A stretch of 64,000 bases of DNA from Azospirillum sp. (lineage in GTDB: Bacteria > Pseudomonadota > Alphaproteobacteria > Azospirillales > Azospirillaceae): NCBI GenBank assembly GCA_027486405.1, contig JAIXPD010000078.1, positions 97,752 through 161,751 of the forward strand, given 5' to 3'. Both the position numbers and the translations under genes were made by a program. The notes under the pieces were generated by a model. It ran no database searches. It saw only the letters and a program-made list of their open reading frames with translations, and was not told where the DNA came from. Below are positions 50,876-59,123 of this stretch, one piece after another. Positions within the stretch are counted from its first letter, which is position 1; each line of letters starts with the position of its first letter.

Positions 50876-51679
50876 ATGCTGACCCCGGACGCCATCCAGG
50901 CCGCCGCCGCCCGCCTGCACCAGGCCGAACAGAGCCGGACGCAGACCCGCCAGATCTCGTTGGATCACCCCGACATCACCATCGAGGACGCCTACGCCAT
51001 CCAACGCGGGTGGGTGGCGGCCAAGATCGCCGAGGGGCGTCGGCTGGTGGGGCACAAGATCGGCCTGACCTCCCGCGCGATGCAGCAATCCTCGCGGATC
51101 AACGAGCCGGATTACGGCGCGCTGCTCGACGACATGGTGTTTCCGGATGGTGGCGACCTTCCGCTCGACCGCTTCATCGTGCCGATGGTGGAGGTCGAAC
51201 TCGCCTTCATCCTGAAAAACCGGTTGGAGGGGCCGAACATCACCCTGTTCGATGCGCTGTCGGCCACGGAGTATGTGGTTCCGGCGGTGGAGATCATCGA
51301 TGCCCGCTGCCACCACATCGACCCCGACAGCCAACGCCCGCGCACGGTGATGGACACGATTTCCGACAACGCCGCCAACGCCGGGATCATCCTGGGCGGA
51401 CGGCCGATGCGCCCGCTCGACACCGATCTGCGCTGGGCCGCAGCCCTCCTTCACCGCAACGGTGTGATCGAGGAAACCGGCGTCGCGGCCGGGGTGCTGA
51501 ACCACCCGGCCAACGGTCTGGCGTGGCTGGCCCGCAAATACGCCCCGCACGGGGTGGCGCTGGAGCCGGGACAAATCATTCTGGCCGGATCCTTCACCCG
51601 TCCCGTTCCGGTGCGGTCCAGTGATACCTTTCATTGCGACTATGGTCCCTTCGGGTCCATCGGCTTCCGTTTCGTATAA
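50876..51679 (+). CDS. hpaH: 2-oxo-hept-3-ene-1,7-dioate hydratase
   Basis: A 267-residue hydratase of the FAH-related hydratase/decarboxylase family: G-H-K-I-G-L-T-S-R-A-M-Q near residue 59, P-M-V-E-V-E-L-A-F-I-L for metal ligands, and P-G-Q-I-I-L-A-G-S-F-T-R-P near the C-terminus. It adds water to the oxo-heptenedioate, giving the substrate of HpaI. It is spaced 9 bp after hpaF, with AAGTAAGGAC as ribosome site. Confidence 0.92.
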   Translation: MLTPDAIQAAAARLHQAEQSRTQTRQISLDHPDITIEDAYAIQRGWVAAKIAEGRRLVGHKIGLTSRAMQQSSRINEPDYGALLDDMVFPDGGDLPLDRFIVPMVEVELAFILKNRLEGPNITLFDALSATEYVVPAVEIIDARCHHIDPDSQRPRTVMDTISDNAANAGIILGGRPMRPLDTDLRWAAALLHRNGVIEETGVAAGVLNHPANGLAWLARKYAPHGVALEPGQIILAGSFTRPVPVRSSDTFHCDYGPFGSIGFRFV

Positions 51680-51705
51680 ATTCGGACAAAGGAGGGCGTG
51701 CCGCG

Positions 51706-52527
51706 ATGAAGACACCGGAAAACGCGTTCAAGCGGGCGCTGGCGGCGGGAACGCCGCAATTCGGCCTGTGGCTGGGGCTGGCCGATCCCTATTGCGCCGA
51801 AATCGCCGCCGGGGCCGGGTTCGACTGGCTGTTGATCGACGGGGAGCACGCGCCGAACGACGTGCGCAGCGTGCTGGCCCAGTTGCAGGCCATCGCCGCC
51901 TATCCCGGCAGCCACCCCATCGTCCGCCCGGTGATCGGCGACACCGCGATCATCAAGCAGATGCTGGATCTGGGCGCGCAGACGCTGCTGATCCCGATGG
52001 TGGACACCGCCGAGCAGGCGGCAGCACTGGTCGCCGCCACCCGTTACCCGCCCGCCGGCGTGCGCGGGGTGGGCAGCGCGCTGGCCCGCGCCTCGCGCTG
52101 GACCCGGTTTCCGAATTATCTGGACGAGGCCGATGGGGAAATCTGTCTGCTGGTGCAGGTGGAAAGCGTGCGTGGGCTGGACAATCTCGACGCCATCGCG
52201 GCGGTTCCCGGCGTGGACGGCGTGTTTTTCGGTCCGTCGGACCTGTCGGCCTCCATGGGTCTGCGCGGCCAGCCCAACCACCCGACGGTGCGCGCCGCGA
52301 TTGAAGACGGCATGGCCCGCGTCCGTCGCGCCGGAAAGGCCCCTGGCGTGCTCGCCACCGACGAGGCGGTGGCCCGCGCCTATCTGGCCGCTGGCGCGCT
52401 GTTCGTCGGGGTTGGGGTGGACGCGACGCTGTACGCCCGCGCCACCAGCGCGCTCGCCGCCCGCTTCCGGGATGCGCCCGCGCCGACGGCGACCACCGGT
52501 GGAGCGACCACCGACGGGGGGTATTGA
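51706..52527 (+). CDS. hpaI: 4-hydroxy-2-oxo-heptane-1,7-dioate aldolase
   Basis: A 273-residue class II pyruvate aldolase (HpcH/HpaI family). Catalytic features are L-I-D-G-E-H-A-P-N-D with the base His, the metal ligand Glu in V-Q-V-E-S-V-R and the Asp in F-G-P-S-D-L-S-A-S-M-G. It splits the final C7 intermediate into pyruvate and succinate semialdehyde, the last step of the pathway. AAAGGAGGG precedes the ATG. It is the last gene of the operon and converges with the lytic transglycosylase gene. Confidence 0.93.
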   Translation: MKTPENAFKRALAAGTPQFGLWLGLADPYCAEIAAGAGFDWLLIDGEHAPNDVRSVLAQLQAIAAYPGSHPIVRPVIGDTAIIKQMLDLGAQTLLIPMVDTAEQAAALVAATRYPPAGVRGVGSALARASRWTRFPNYLDEADGEICLLVQVESVRGLDNLDAIAAVPGVDGVFFGPSDLSASMGLRGQPNHPTVRAAIEDGMARVRRAGKAPGVLATDEAVARAYLAAGALFVGVGVDATLYARATSALAARFRDAPAPTATTGGATTDGGY

Positions 52528-52557
52528 AGCTGGGTAGGGCGTCCGCCTCCACGCGTC

Positions 52558-52600
52558 CGTCGTCGTCCCCGCCGGTCCTTACGCCCCGGGGGCGACGACG
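52558..52600. terminator. Hairpin with the CCTTACGCC..GGGGG motif between convergent hpaI and lytic transglycosylase genes
   Basis: Arms 52558-52570 and 52588-52600 form 13 bp with one G-T pair. The 17-nt loop carries CCTTACGCC and the motif copy (52577-52592) supplies the TAA stop of the minus-strand gene. There is no T-tract. A probable bidirectional terminator of the same type as that at 2081-2123. Confidence 0.6.
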
Positions 52601-53646
52601 AAGCAGGCCATGCCCAGATCGACCAGCCCGGTGCAGGTCGCCGCCGCGTCCTTCTGCGACAGCCCCGACAGGCGGGCGCGGTAGAGCGGCCCGGTCTGGG
52701 TGTCCACCGCCTGCACGATCTTTTGCGTCTGCGACAGCATGCCGGGCAACGACCGGCGGGCACGGTCGATCACCCGCGAACTGTCGTCGGCGGAGCGGAA
52801 GGCGCCAAGCTGCACGGTCCAGGCCCCGGTCGCGCCCGCGCGCAGCGCGGCGGTGGACACGGTGGCCGGGGCGGCGGGCAGCGAGGTGTCGGGGGCAACC
52901 ACCCGCGTGACCGGCGCGGCCGGAATCGGTGTGGACAGCACCGGGGCTGACACGCTGGGGGTGGGCGGCGGCAGGGCCGCCACCGCCACCGACGACCGGC
53001 CAGCCGACGGCGGAGGGGTGTAGCTGGGCGGCGGCGCGCTGGGCGCGGCGGGCGCGCTGTAGGATGGTGCGCTGTAGGATGGCGTGGGCGTGGCGACGAT
53101 GGGCGCGCTGTCGGTCGCCGTGGCCACCACGATGTCGGCCCCGTTGGGGGCGGTGGTGCGGTTCAGGCGCGGGCCGACCGAGGCGATGTAACGCTTGGTT
53201 TCGCCGGGCAGGCCGCGCTTTCCGGCCAGATAATCGCCGTAGCAGCCCGGCCCGCAATTGTAGGCCCCGAGAAAGCCGGGCGCGCCGAACAGATTGTACA
53301 TCTCGCGCAGATAGGCCGTGCCCGCGATGATGTTGTCGTGCGGGTCGAACGGGTCGGAACCAAGGCCGTGCTTGCGCCGCATCTCCTCATAAGTCCCGGG
53401 CATCAGTTGCATCAGCCCCATCGCCCCGGCCTTGCTGACGATCGGCTTGCCGTTCGCCATGGTGCGCCCACCGCTTTCCTGGCGGATGACCTCGCGAATC
53501 CACAATTCCGGCATGTCGAACCGTTTGGACGCTTCCGCGATGGAGGAATCGATGTCGGCCTGCGACGCGGTGCGCGGACCGCTGGCGCAGGACGCGACCA
53601 GAACCGACAGGACAGCGCTGACCAAAAGCGGTGTGACGCGACGCAC
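52579..53646 (-). CDS. Lytic transglycosylase lipoprotein with C-terminal SPOR domain
   Basis: A 355-residue envelope protein. A lipoprotein signal ends at V-A-S-C (Cys20). The SLT catalytic domain (about residues 30-155) has the catalytic Glu57 in R-Q-E-S-G-G, and M-G-L-M-Q-L-M-P-G-T and Y-N-C-G-P-G. A Pro/Ala/Ser/Thr-rich linker (about 165-270) leads to a SPOR-like C-terminal domain (about 275-355, W-T-V-Q-L-G-A-F at its start) that would bind denuded septal glycan. It cleaves peptidoglycan, probably at division sites. The start is GTG with GAGGGG just upstream. Confidence 0.88.
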   Translation of the reverse strand: MRRVTPLLVSAVLSVLVASCASGPRTASQADIDSSIAEASKRFDMPELWIREVIRQESGGRTMANGKPIVSKAGAMGLMQLMPGTYEEMRRKHGLGSDPFDPHDNIIAGTAYLREMYNLFGAPGFLGAYNCGPGCYGDYLAGKRGLPGETKRYIASVGPRLNRTTAPNGADIVVATATDSAPIVATPTPSYSAPSYSAPAAPSAPPPSYTPPPSAGRSSVAVAALPPPTPSVSAPVLSTPIPAAPVTRVVAPDTSLPAAPATVSTAALRAGATGAWTVQLGAFRSADDSSRVIDRARRSLPGMLSQTQKIVQAVDTQTGPLYRARLSGLSQKDAAATCTGLVDLGMACFVVAPGA

Positions 53647-54315
53647 GGACCCCTCATTTCGCTGAATCGACGGCCCCGGCGGTGGCCCGATGAGGGGTGG
53701 GACGATTGCACATTCGGATCGCCTCGTAAACTCCCGCGCCCGTCCATTCCCGACCGGTGCGCCACGGCCCGCCCGTGTCGATTCATCTGGCGTCCGCGCG
53801 GATTCGTCGGATCGCTATCCGGGGTTTGCCGGATTGACGATGGGAATCGTGCATCGGGAAAGCGGTAACACAATCAATGGATTGCCCGTTTTTGGTTCCC
53901 TAGGGAAAGCCCCGATGCGCAGAAAATTCAATGGCGATCTCTTGAAAATGAGAGGACTCATCCCAACCGGCGAACCGGCCAAAGCGCTGAATGTGAACAA
54001 ATAGCCGCGTCTGGCGGATTGCCATGAAAATTTGTGGTAAAAAATGGATGTTTTCTGAATTGGGACAGAAGAATTATGAAAATTTACTGCAAATGTCAAA
54101 ATAAGTGGTAATTTAAATTTGAAATTTAAAAATTAAAACAGAGAAATGCAAAGTTTCATTTTGGGAAAAATATGACCAAATGGTTAATGATGGTGCTCAG
54201 TCTTTTGAGGGCTATAGACCCCTAAAATTTAATATGATTGTATGGCCGCCCAAAGCGCCTATGCGATTCCGCCCCGACCGTCGATCAGGCTCCGCCCCCA
54301 GCACGAGGTACCTCC
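53647..54315. other. AT-rich intergenic island between the transglycosylase and the first TPR gene
   Basis: This 669-bp stretch has no supported gene. From about 53860 to 54240 it becomes strikingly AT-rich for this replicon, with runs such as AATTTAAATTTGAAATTTAA. A possible 104-codon frame at 53690-54004 lacks codon bias and homology features. It may be a promoter region silenced by a xenogeneic silencer, or foreign DNA. Confidence 0.6.
54112..54130. promoter_or_regulatory. TTTAAATTT-G-AAATTTAAA palindrome in the AT-rich island
   Basis: Perfect 9-bp arms around a single G, about 190 bp upstream of the first TPR gene. The arms consist only of A/T, so it may be a composition effect or a binding site for an AT-hook or MucR-type protein. 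Confidence 0.35.
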
Positions 54316-55506
54316 ATGGATCCGATTTCGCTCCTTGCGGCTCTTGCGACCGCGTTCGGCATCATGTCCGCTGATGCGGTGATGCACGCGGACAGCGTCA
54401 ACGTCAGCCTCTACGTGCCCGATGACATCGCCAAGACGACCGCGCGCGGCGATGTCATGGAGGACATGTTCATCTCCAAGATGCAGGAGATCAGCGACGT
54501 CAAATCCTATTTCGGCCGTCCGAACGTGCAGTCCAACCGCGCCCGCACGCTGGGCGTGGTGCTGGCCCGCGCCCTGAAGGTCGAGGATTTCGCCGCTGCC
54601 GTTCAGCACACCTTCGGCATGAAGACCGCGTCGGTGCTGGGCAGCTTCTCCAAGGATGACAAGGAGGGCAAGGTCCAGCTCGTCGCCATGGTGCGCGATC
54701 CGGACGAACCGCCCTTCCCTTTGGTCATCAAGCGTGGCGACGGCGAGCCGATCACCAGCATGGTCGGCCGTGCCGCGCAGGAGGTGATGGAGCATCTGGC
54801 CCCCTACATCACCACCCTGTATCTGTTGCAGAAGGGCGATGAAAGCCACGATTACACCCAGGTGGACGACCTGATCGGCCGCGAACTGGTCGCCTACGCG
54901 TCGAAAAGCCACGCCAAGGAGCGGGCTTCGGTCCTGAATATTGCAGGCATCGTCGCCCTGCACAAAGGCAACATGCCGGAGGCCGCGCGCCTGTTCGAGG
55001 AGTCGGACAAGGCCGATCCGGATCTGCTGATTCCGCGCGTCAACCGCGCCTTCGTCATGCTCGCCACCGATCATGAGATGGAGGTCGAGGCGTACCTGAA
55101 GCCGACGATCGACGCTGCGCGTTACCAGCGCGCCTATGTGCTGCTGGCGGCCGCCGACCTGATCCGCGCCGGGGCCTACATGAGCGCCCGCAGGTTCGAT
55201 CAGGCCGAAGCCGCGCTGGACGACGCCGAATATTGGGATCCGAGCAGTTCGATCGTTCCGGCGATGCGCGCCGAGGTGAAGCAGGAGCGCGGCGATGTCG
55301 TCGGCGCGATGAAGTACAAGGGCAAGGCCAGCGCCAACCTCGACAATTTCGAGACCTTCCCCGAGCTGGCCAGCCTTTACTATCACATCTCCTGGCGCAA
55401 GGGCGAACCGCTGCGCCGGAATGAGTTGCGGCAGGAGATGGTCCGGTCGGTTCTGACCTCCTCCACCTTGGGCAAGCCCGCCGCCGAGGCCCCGAAGGCG
55501 AAGTGA
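54316..55506 (+). CDS. TPR-containing protein with N-terminal hydrophobic segment (unknown function)
   Basis: A 396-residue protein. Residues about 3-22 are hydrophobic (L-L-A-A-L-A-T-A-F-G-I-M-S-A) and may anchor or export it. A central alpha/beta region of about 170 residues ends at H-L-A-P-Y-I-T-T-L-Y-L-L-Q-K-G, then TPR-like helical repeats occupy about residues 195-370 (A-A-R-L-F-E-E-S-D-K-A-D-P-D and A-E-A-A-L-D-D-A-E-Y-W-D-P). The gene at 57340 shares the layout: V-N-V-S-L-Y-V-P-D-D-I-A here, V-N-I-E-Y-V-D-V-P-E-S-I-A there, and P-Y-I in the middle. They are probably distant paralogues flanking a peptide-binding protein gene. GAGGT precedes the ATG. Confidence 0.8.
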   Translation: MDPISLLAALATAFGIMSADAVMHADSVNVSLYVPDDIAKTTARGDVMEDMFISKMQEISDVKSYFGRPNVQSNRARTLGVVLARALKVEDFAAAVQHTFGMKTASVLGSFSKDDKEGKVQLVAMVRDPDEPPFPLVIKRGDGEPITSMVGRAAQEVMEHLAPYITTLYLLQKGDESHDYTQVDDLIGRELVAYASKSHAKERASVLNIAGIVALHKGNMPEAARLFEESDKADPDLLIPRVNRAFVMLATDHEMEVEAYLKPTIDAARYQRAYVLLAAADLIRAGAYMSARRFDQAEAALDDAEYWDPSSSIVPAMRAEVKQERGDVVGAMKYKGKASANLDNFETFPELASLYYHISWRKGEPLRRNELRQEMVRSVLTSSTLGKPAAEAPKAK

Positions 55507-55676
55507 CAACACGACACGCTCCCGGTTGCCGCCGGGGGCGCGGGTTAAGTCTTTTGGATTGTTGGCCTGTTCGGGCCGACGGTGCGGTTGTTTGAGTGGG
55601 GTGGCTGGTGCATACTCAGAAATGTTCGACTGAAAATCCGCCTGCAAACCGTCATATTTTTATCGGAGGAGAGACG

Positions 55677-57323
55677 ATGAAATCGATCGTCCGCTGCGCC
55701 GGCACGGTGGCCGCGATCTGGCTTGGTGCCAGCGTGGCAACGTCCTCGATCGCCTTGGCCGAAACCGTGTTCAACCGGGGCAACGGCGGCGAACCGTCCA
55801 CCCTCGACCCGCACGCCACGGACGGCCGCATCGAATCGAACATTTTCCGTGACCTGTTCGAAGGTCTGGTGGTCTATGGACCCGACGGGCGCTTCCTTCC
55901 GGGTGTGGCCGAGTCGTGGGAGGTTTCTCCCGACGGGCTGGTCTACACCTTCCATTTGCGCAGCAACGCCAAATGGTCGAACGGCGACGCGCTGACGGCG
56001 GAGGATTTCGTCTACAGCTTCCGCCGCGCCGTGGCCCCGCACCCGGGTGCGTCTGCCGCGAACCTTCGCATGATCGAGGGGGCCGACGCCGTCATGGCCG
56101 GTGGTCCGGCGGACAAGCTGGGCGTCAAGGCCGTCGATCCGGCCACCCTGCGCATCACGCTGGTGACGCCGACGCCCTTCTTCCTGGGCGTGCTCAGCTC
56201 CGACAACATGGCGCTGCCGGTGCACAAGGCGACCGTTGAAAAGAACGGCGACAAGTGGACCGAAGCCGGCAAGATGGTGTCGAACGGGGCCTACACGCTG
56301 GTCGAATGGCAGCGTGGCAAGCCGGTGGTCGTCACCCGCAACACCAATTACTACGCCAAGGACTCGGTTTCCATCGACCGCGTGCTGTTCCACCCCATCG
56401 CCGACCCCGGCGAGGAAATGACCCTGTACCGGTCCGGCAAGTTGGACATCACCAACGAGGTGCCGCAGGATCAGGTCAAGTGGATCTCGCTGAGCCAGCC
56501 CAAGGAATTCTGGAACAAGCCCTTCCTGGCGACCTATTACTACGCGCTGAACCTGACGGCGGAGCCGTTCAAGGGCAACCGCAACCTGCGCAAGGCGCTG
56601 TCGCTGGCGATCAACCGCGAATCCATCGTGGAGAAGGTGACGCGCGCCGGTGAGATGCCCGCCTATGGGCTGGTCCCGCCGATCGTGCCGAACTACCGCC
56701 GCCCGCTGCCCGCCTTCGCCGCCGAGCCGATGGACGTCCGCCTGGAAGAGGCGCGCCGCCTGTTCGCCGACGCCGGTTACGGCCCGTCGCAGCCGCTGAA
56801 GCTGGAAATCCTCTACAACACCTCGGAAAACAACCGGGTGATCGCCGAAGCGGTGATGTCGCAGTGGAACCGCGCGTTCGGCAAGGGGCTGCTGGTCTCC
56901 AGCGTCAGCGTTGATCGTACCGAGTATCTGAAGCGCCGCGCCCGTCGCGATTTCCAGATCGTTCGCGCCGCCTGGATCGGTGATTTCGCCGACCCGACCG
57001 TGTTCCTGAACCTGATGCTGTCCACCGCCCTGCCGCCGCGCAACGATCCGGGCTATCGCAGCCCCAAGTTCGATGAGCTGCTGGCCAAGGCGGCGACCAC
57101 GACCGAGGTGTCGGAGCGGTCGAGCCTGCTGTCGGAAGCGGAAAAGCTGATGACCGACGAATTCCCGGTCATCCCGATCTACCACTGGGCGACGAAGTCG
57201 CTGGTCAGCCCGAAGGTGAAGGGCTGGACCTTCAACATCCGCGACGTCCACCCGAGCCGCTTTGTGTCCATCGTCGAGCCGAAGGTCCCCACCGGCGGCA
57301 ACAAAACCTCAGCCGTGAACTGA
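55677..57323 (+). CDS. Oligopeptide ABC transporter-type substrate-binding protein (OppA/MppA-like)
   Basis: A 548-residue SBP_bac_5 family protein. The signal peptide ends near S-I-A-L-A-E (residue 28). Mature motifs are N-R-G-N-G-G-E-P-S-T-L-D-P-H, F-R-D-L-F-E-G-L-V-V-Y, A-E-S-W-E-V-S-P-D-G-L-V-Y-T-F and W-S-N-G-D-A-L-T-A-E-D-F-V-Y-S-F, typical of OppA-like proteins. Ligands are usually oligopeptides or muropeptides. No permease or ATPase genes adjoin; TPR-protein genes flank it on both sides. CGGAGGAGAG gives a strong ribosome site. Confidence 0.9.
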   Translation: MKSIVRCAGTVAAIWLGASVATSSIALAETVFNRGNGGEPSTLDPHATDGRIESNIFRDLFEGLVVYGPDGRFLPGVAESWEVSPDGLVYTFHLRSNAKWSNGDALTAEDFVYSFRRAVAPHPGASAANLRMIEGADAVMAGGPADKLGVKAVDPATLRITLVTPTPFFLGVLSSDNMALPVHKATVEKNGDKWTEAGKMVSNGAYTLVEWQRGKPVVVTRNTNYYAKDSVSIDRVLFHPIADPGEEMTLYRSGKLDITNEVPQDQVKWISLSQPKEFWNKPFLATYYYALNLTAEPFKGNRNLRKALSLAINRESIVEKVTRAGEMPAYGLVPPIVPNYRRPLPAFAAEPMDVRLEEARRLFADAGYGPSQPLKLEILYNTSENNRVIAEAVMSQWNRAFGKGLLVSSVSVDRTEYLKRRARRDFQIVRAAWIGDFADPTVFLNLMLSTALPPRNDPGYRSPKFDELLAKAATTTEVSERSSLLSEAEKLMTDEFPVIPIYHWATKSLVSPKVKGWTFNIRDVHPSRFVSIVEPKVPTGGNKTSAVN

Positions 57324-57339
57324 GCGCAGGAGCACAACC

Positions 57340-58431
57340 ATGGATTTCGGATTTCTGACCGTTCCCATCTACATGGCGCTGATTGCGTTCGGCTTTGCCG
57401 TGTTCACCGACACCCAGACCGTCAACATCGAGTATGTGGACGTGCCGGAGAGCATCGCGGCGGAAACCGGCTACACCTCGCCCGTGCTGGTCACGCGGCT
57501 GGCCGACGAGATGCAGTTGATCGCCAAGAAGGCCAGCACCAAGGCCGAAGTGCGCCAGGTTGAGCTGCACGAGGAAAAGAAGCCGGTCGCCGTGCTCAGC
57601 GAGTTCGTCGGCCTGACCCCGCTGGTCCGCGTCGTGCAGGAATCGGTGTCGCTGACGCCCTTCACCTTCTCCGGTGAGATCGTCATCCACGGCGATGATC
57701 TGGAAATGAAGCTGCGCGGGTATGACAGCCATCACCGCCAGTTCCAGATCGTGAAGACCGCCCATCACGATCAGGTGCCGGAGCTGGTGCGCGGGGCCGC
57801 TTATGAGGCCATGCGCGTCGTCAACCCGTACATTCTGGCCGCGTATCAGTTCAAGCGCGACCGCCTGACCCGTGACTTCACCCCGACGCTGGAGATCATC
57901 CAGCGCGAGTTGGACAACCACGACACCGAATACGCCAAGTGGATGCTGAACCTGTGGGGCATGGTGCTCTACCAGCAGTCCGACCGGCCCGGTGCCATCG
58001 ACAAGTTCCGCGAGGCCAGCGCGCTGGACAAGGACTTCCTCTCCCCGCTGTTGAACTGGGGCGTGGTCGAGGCCCGCGAGGGCAACCATTCCCGCGCCAT
58101 CGAGCTGTTCAAGTCGATCACCACCAACAAGGCGGCGGCGGCGAAGAACACGGCGGCGGCGGCGGCGGCCTACAGCGAATGGGGCTTCTCGCTGGCCCTG
58201 ATCGGCAAGTATGACGAGGCGTTCGCCAAGTTCGAAACGGCGGTCACGACCGACGGGACCTTCGCCGACGTTTATTCGAGCTGGGCCGAGGTGCTGAGCG
58301 CCCTGGGCCGCAAGGAAGACGCCGCCCGCATGACCGCCCGCGCCTTGGCGCTGGCCCCGACCGAAGTGGTTTACACCGAAAACCTCATCGGCGCGGTCCA
58401 GAGCCTGCCCGCTGCGGCGACCCTGCAATAA
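57340..58431 (+). CDS. TPR-containing membrane-anchored protein (unknown function)
   Basis: A 363-residue protein with an N-terminal membrane segment (residues about 4-22, F-L-T-V-P-I-Y-M-A-L-I-A-F-G-F-A-V-F), a middle alpha/beta domain and C-terminal TPR-like helices (Y-Q-Q-S-D-R-P-G-A-I-D-K-F-R-E-A-S-A-L-D, then G-K-Y-D-E-A-F-A-K-F-E-T-A-V-T). It resembles the gene at 54316 in layout and in the start of the middle domain. It begins 16 bp after the peptide-binding gene, with AGGAG as ribosome site, so the two are co-transcribed. Function not recognised. Confidence 0.8.
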   Translation: MDFGFLTVPIYMALIAFGFAVFTDTQTVNIEYVDVPESIAAETGYTSPVLVTRLADEMQLIAKKASTKAEVRQVELHEEKKPVAVLSEFVGLTPLVRVVQESVSLTPFTFSGEIVIHGDDLEMKLRGYDSHHRQFQIVKTAHHDQVPELVRGAAYEAMRVVNPYILAAYQFKRDRLTRDFTPTLEIIQRELDNHDTEYAKWMLNLWGMVLYQQSDRPGAIDKFREASALDKDFLSPLLNWGVVEAREGNHSRAIELFKSITTNKAAAAKNTAAAAAAYSEWGFSLALIGKYDEAFAKFETAVTTDGTFADVYSSWAEVLSALGRKEDAARMTARALALAPTEVVYTENLIGAVQSLPAAATLQ

Positions 58432-58473
58432 CCGCCGACACCACCCGCACGGATTGACGGAGGAGACCAGAGC

Positions 58474-58974
58474 ATGGCCACACCATTGATCGCACGACCC
58501 CGCTTGATGCCGCTGGTTGCGGCCTTGGCTCTCGGCGTTGGTCTGGCCACGCTGGTTTCGGCCCCGTCACCGGCGCGCGCCAGTGGCGGCGGCAACAGCA
58601 ACGCCAGCAGCGACGGCCATGTCCGCCGCAGCGATCACGGCATTCCCAAGGTGCTGGCCGCGCGCAAACGCGGCAGCCACGGCGGGCATGGCGAGGATGC
58701 GGGCGGCCATGGCGGCGGCCACAGCAGCACGATCCTGACCCTGTTGGGGTTGGGCTTTCTGGGCGGCGGTCACGGCGATGGGCATGGCGGCGGGCATGGC
58801 AGCAGCCTGTTCGGCGGCGGTCATCACGGCGACCATGGCGCGGGTCATGGTGCGGGCCACGGCCCCGCCGACGCCCATGGGGCCGGGCATGGCCCGGCGG
58901 ATCCGCACGCGGCCCCGGCGGCCGACCATGGTGCAGCCGCTGCGGCGGCTCCGGTGGGTGGAACCGCGCACTGA
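58474..58974 (+). CDS. Secreted His/Gly/Ala-rich low-complexity protein
   Basis: A 166-residue protein. A signal peptide (about residues 1-37, ending A-R-A-S) precedes a G-G-H/G-A-G-H-rich sequence with about 19 histidines, interrupted by one hydrophobic stretch, S-T-I-L-T-L-L-G-L-G-F-L. The composition suggests metal (Zn, Ni, Cu) binding or a sticky surface role; no domain is recognised. It follows the second TPR gene by 42 bp with GGAGGAG as ribosome site and ends before a bidirectional terminator. Confidence 0.75.
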   Translation: MATPLIARPRLMPLVAALALGVGLATLVSAPSPARASGGGNSNASSDGHVRRSDHGIPKVLAARKRGSHGGHGEDAGGHGGGHSSTILTLLGLGFLGGGHGDGHGGGHGSSLFGGGHHGDHGAGHGAGHGPADAHGAGHGPADPHAAPAADHGAAAAAAPVGGTAH

Positions 58975-59010
58975 TCACGCTGTGTGTGGTGGGGTCCTCC
59001 GGAGGATTTG

Positions 59011-59045
59011 AAAACGGCGCGTCGCACAAGCGGCGCGCCGTTTTT
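59011..59045. terminator. Bidirectional intrinsic terminator
   Basis: AAAACGGCGCG (59011-59021) and CGCGCCGTTTT (59034-59044) form a perfect 11-bp stem with T-runs on both strands (plus-strand TTTTT at 59041-59045, AAAA at 59011-59014). It ends both the TPR/His-rich operon and the convergent adhesin gene. Confidence 0.85.
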
Positions 59046-59123
59046 GTTGGCCCGGGCGAGTCCTTGCACGCGCGTTCATGGTTGAACGCGTTGCTGGGGT
59101 TGAACGCGTTGCGGGCCGGGCCG

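Noticed and set aside
53690..54004. Possible 104-residue protein in the AT-rich island
   Set aside because: No ribosome site, no domain, and the frame runs from GC-rich into AT-rich DNA without coding-type codon bias.
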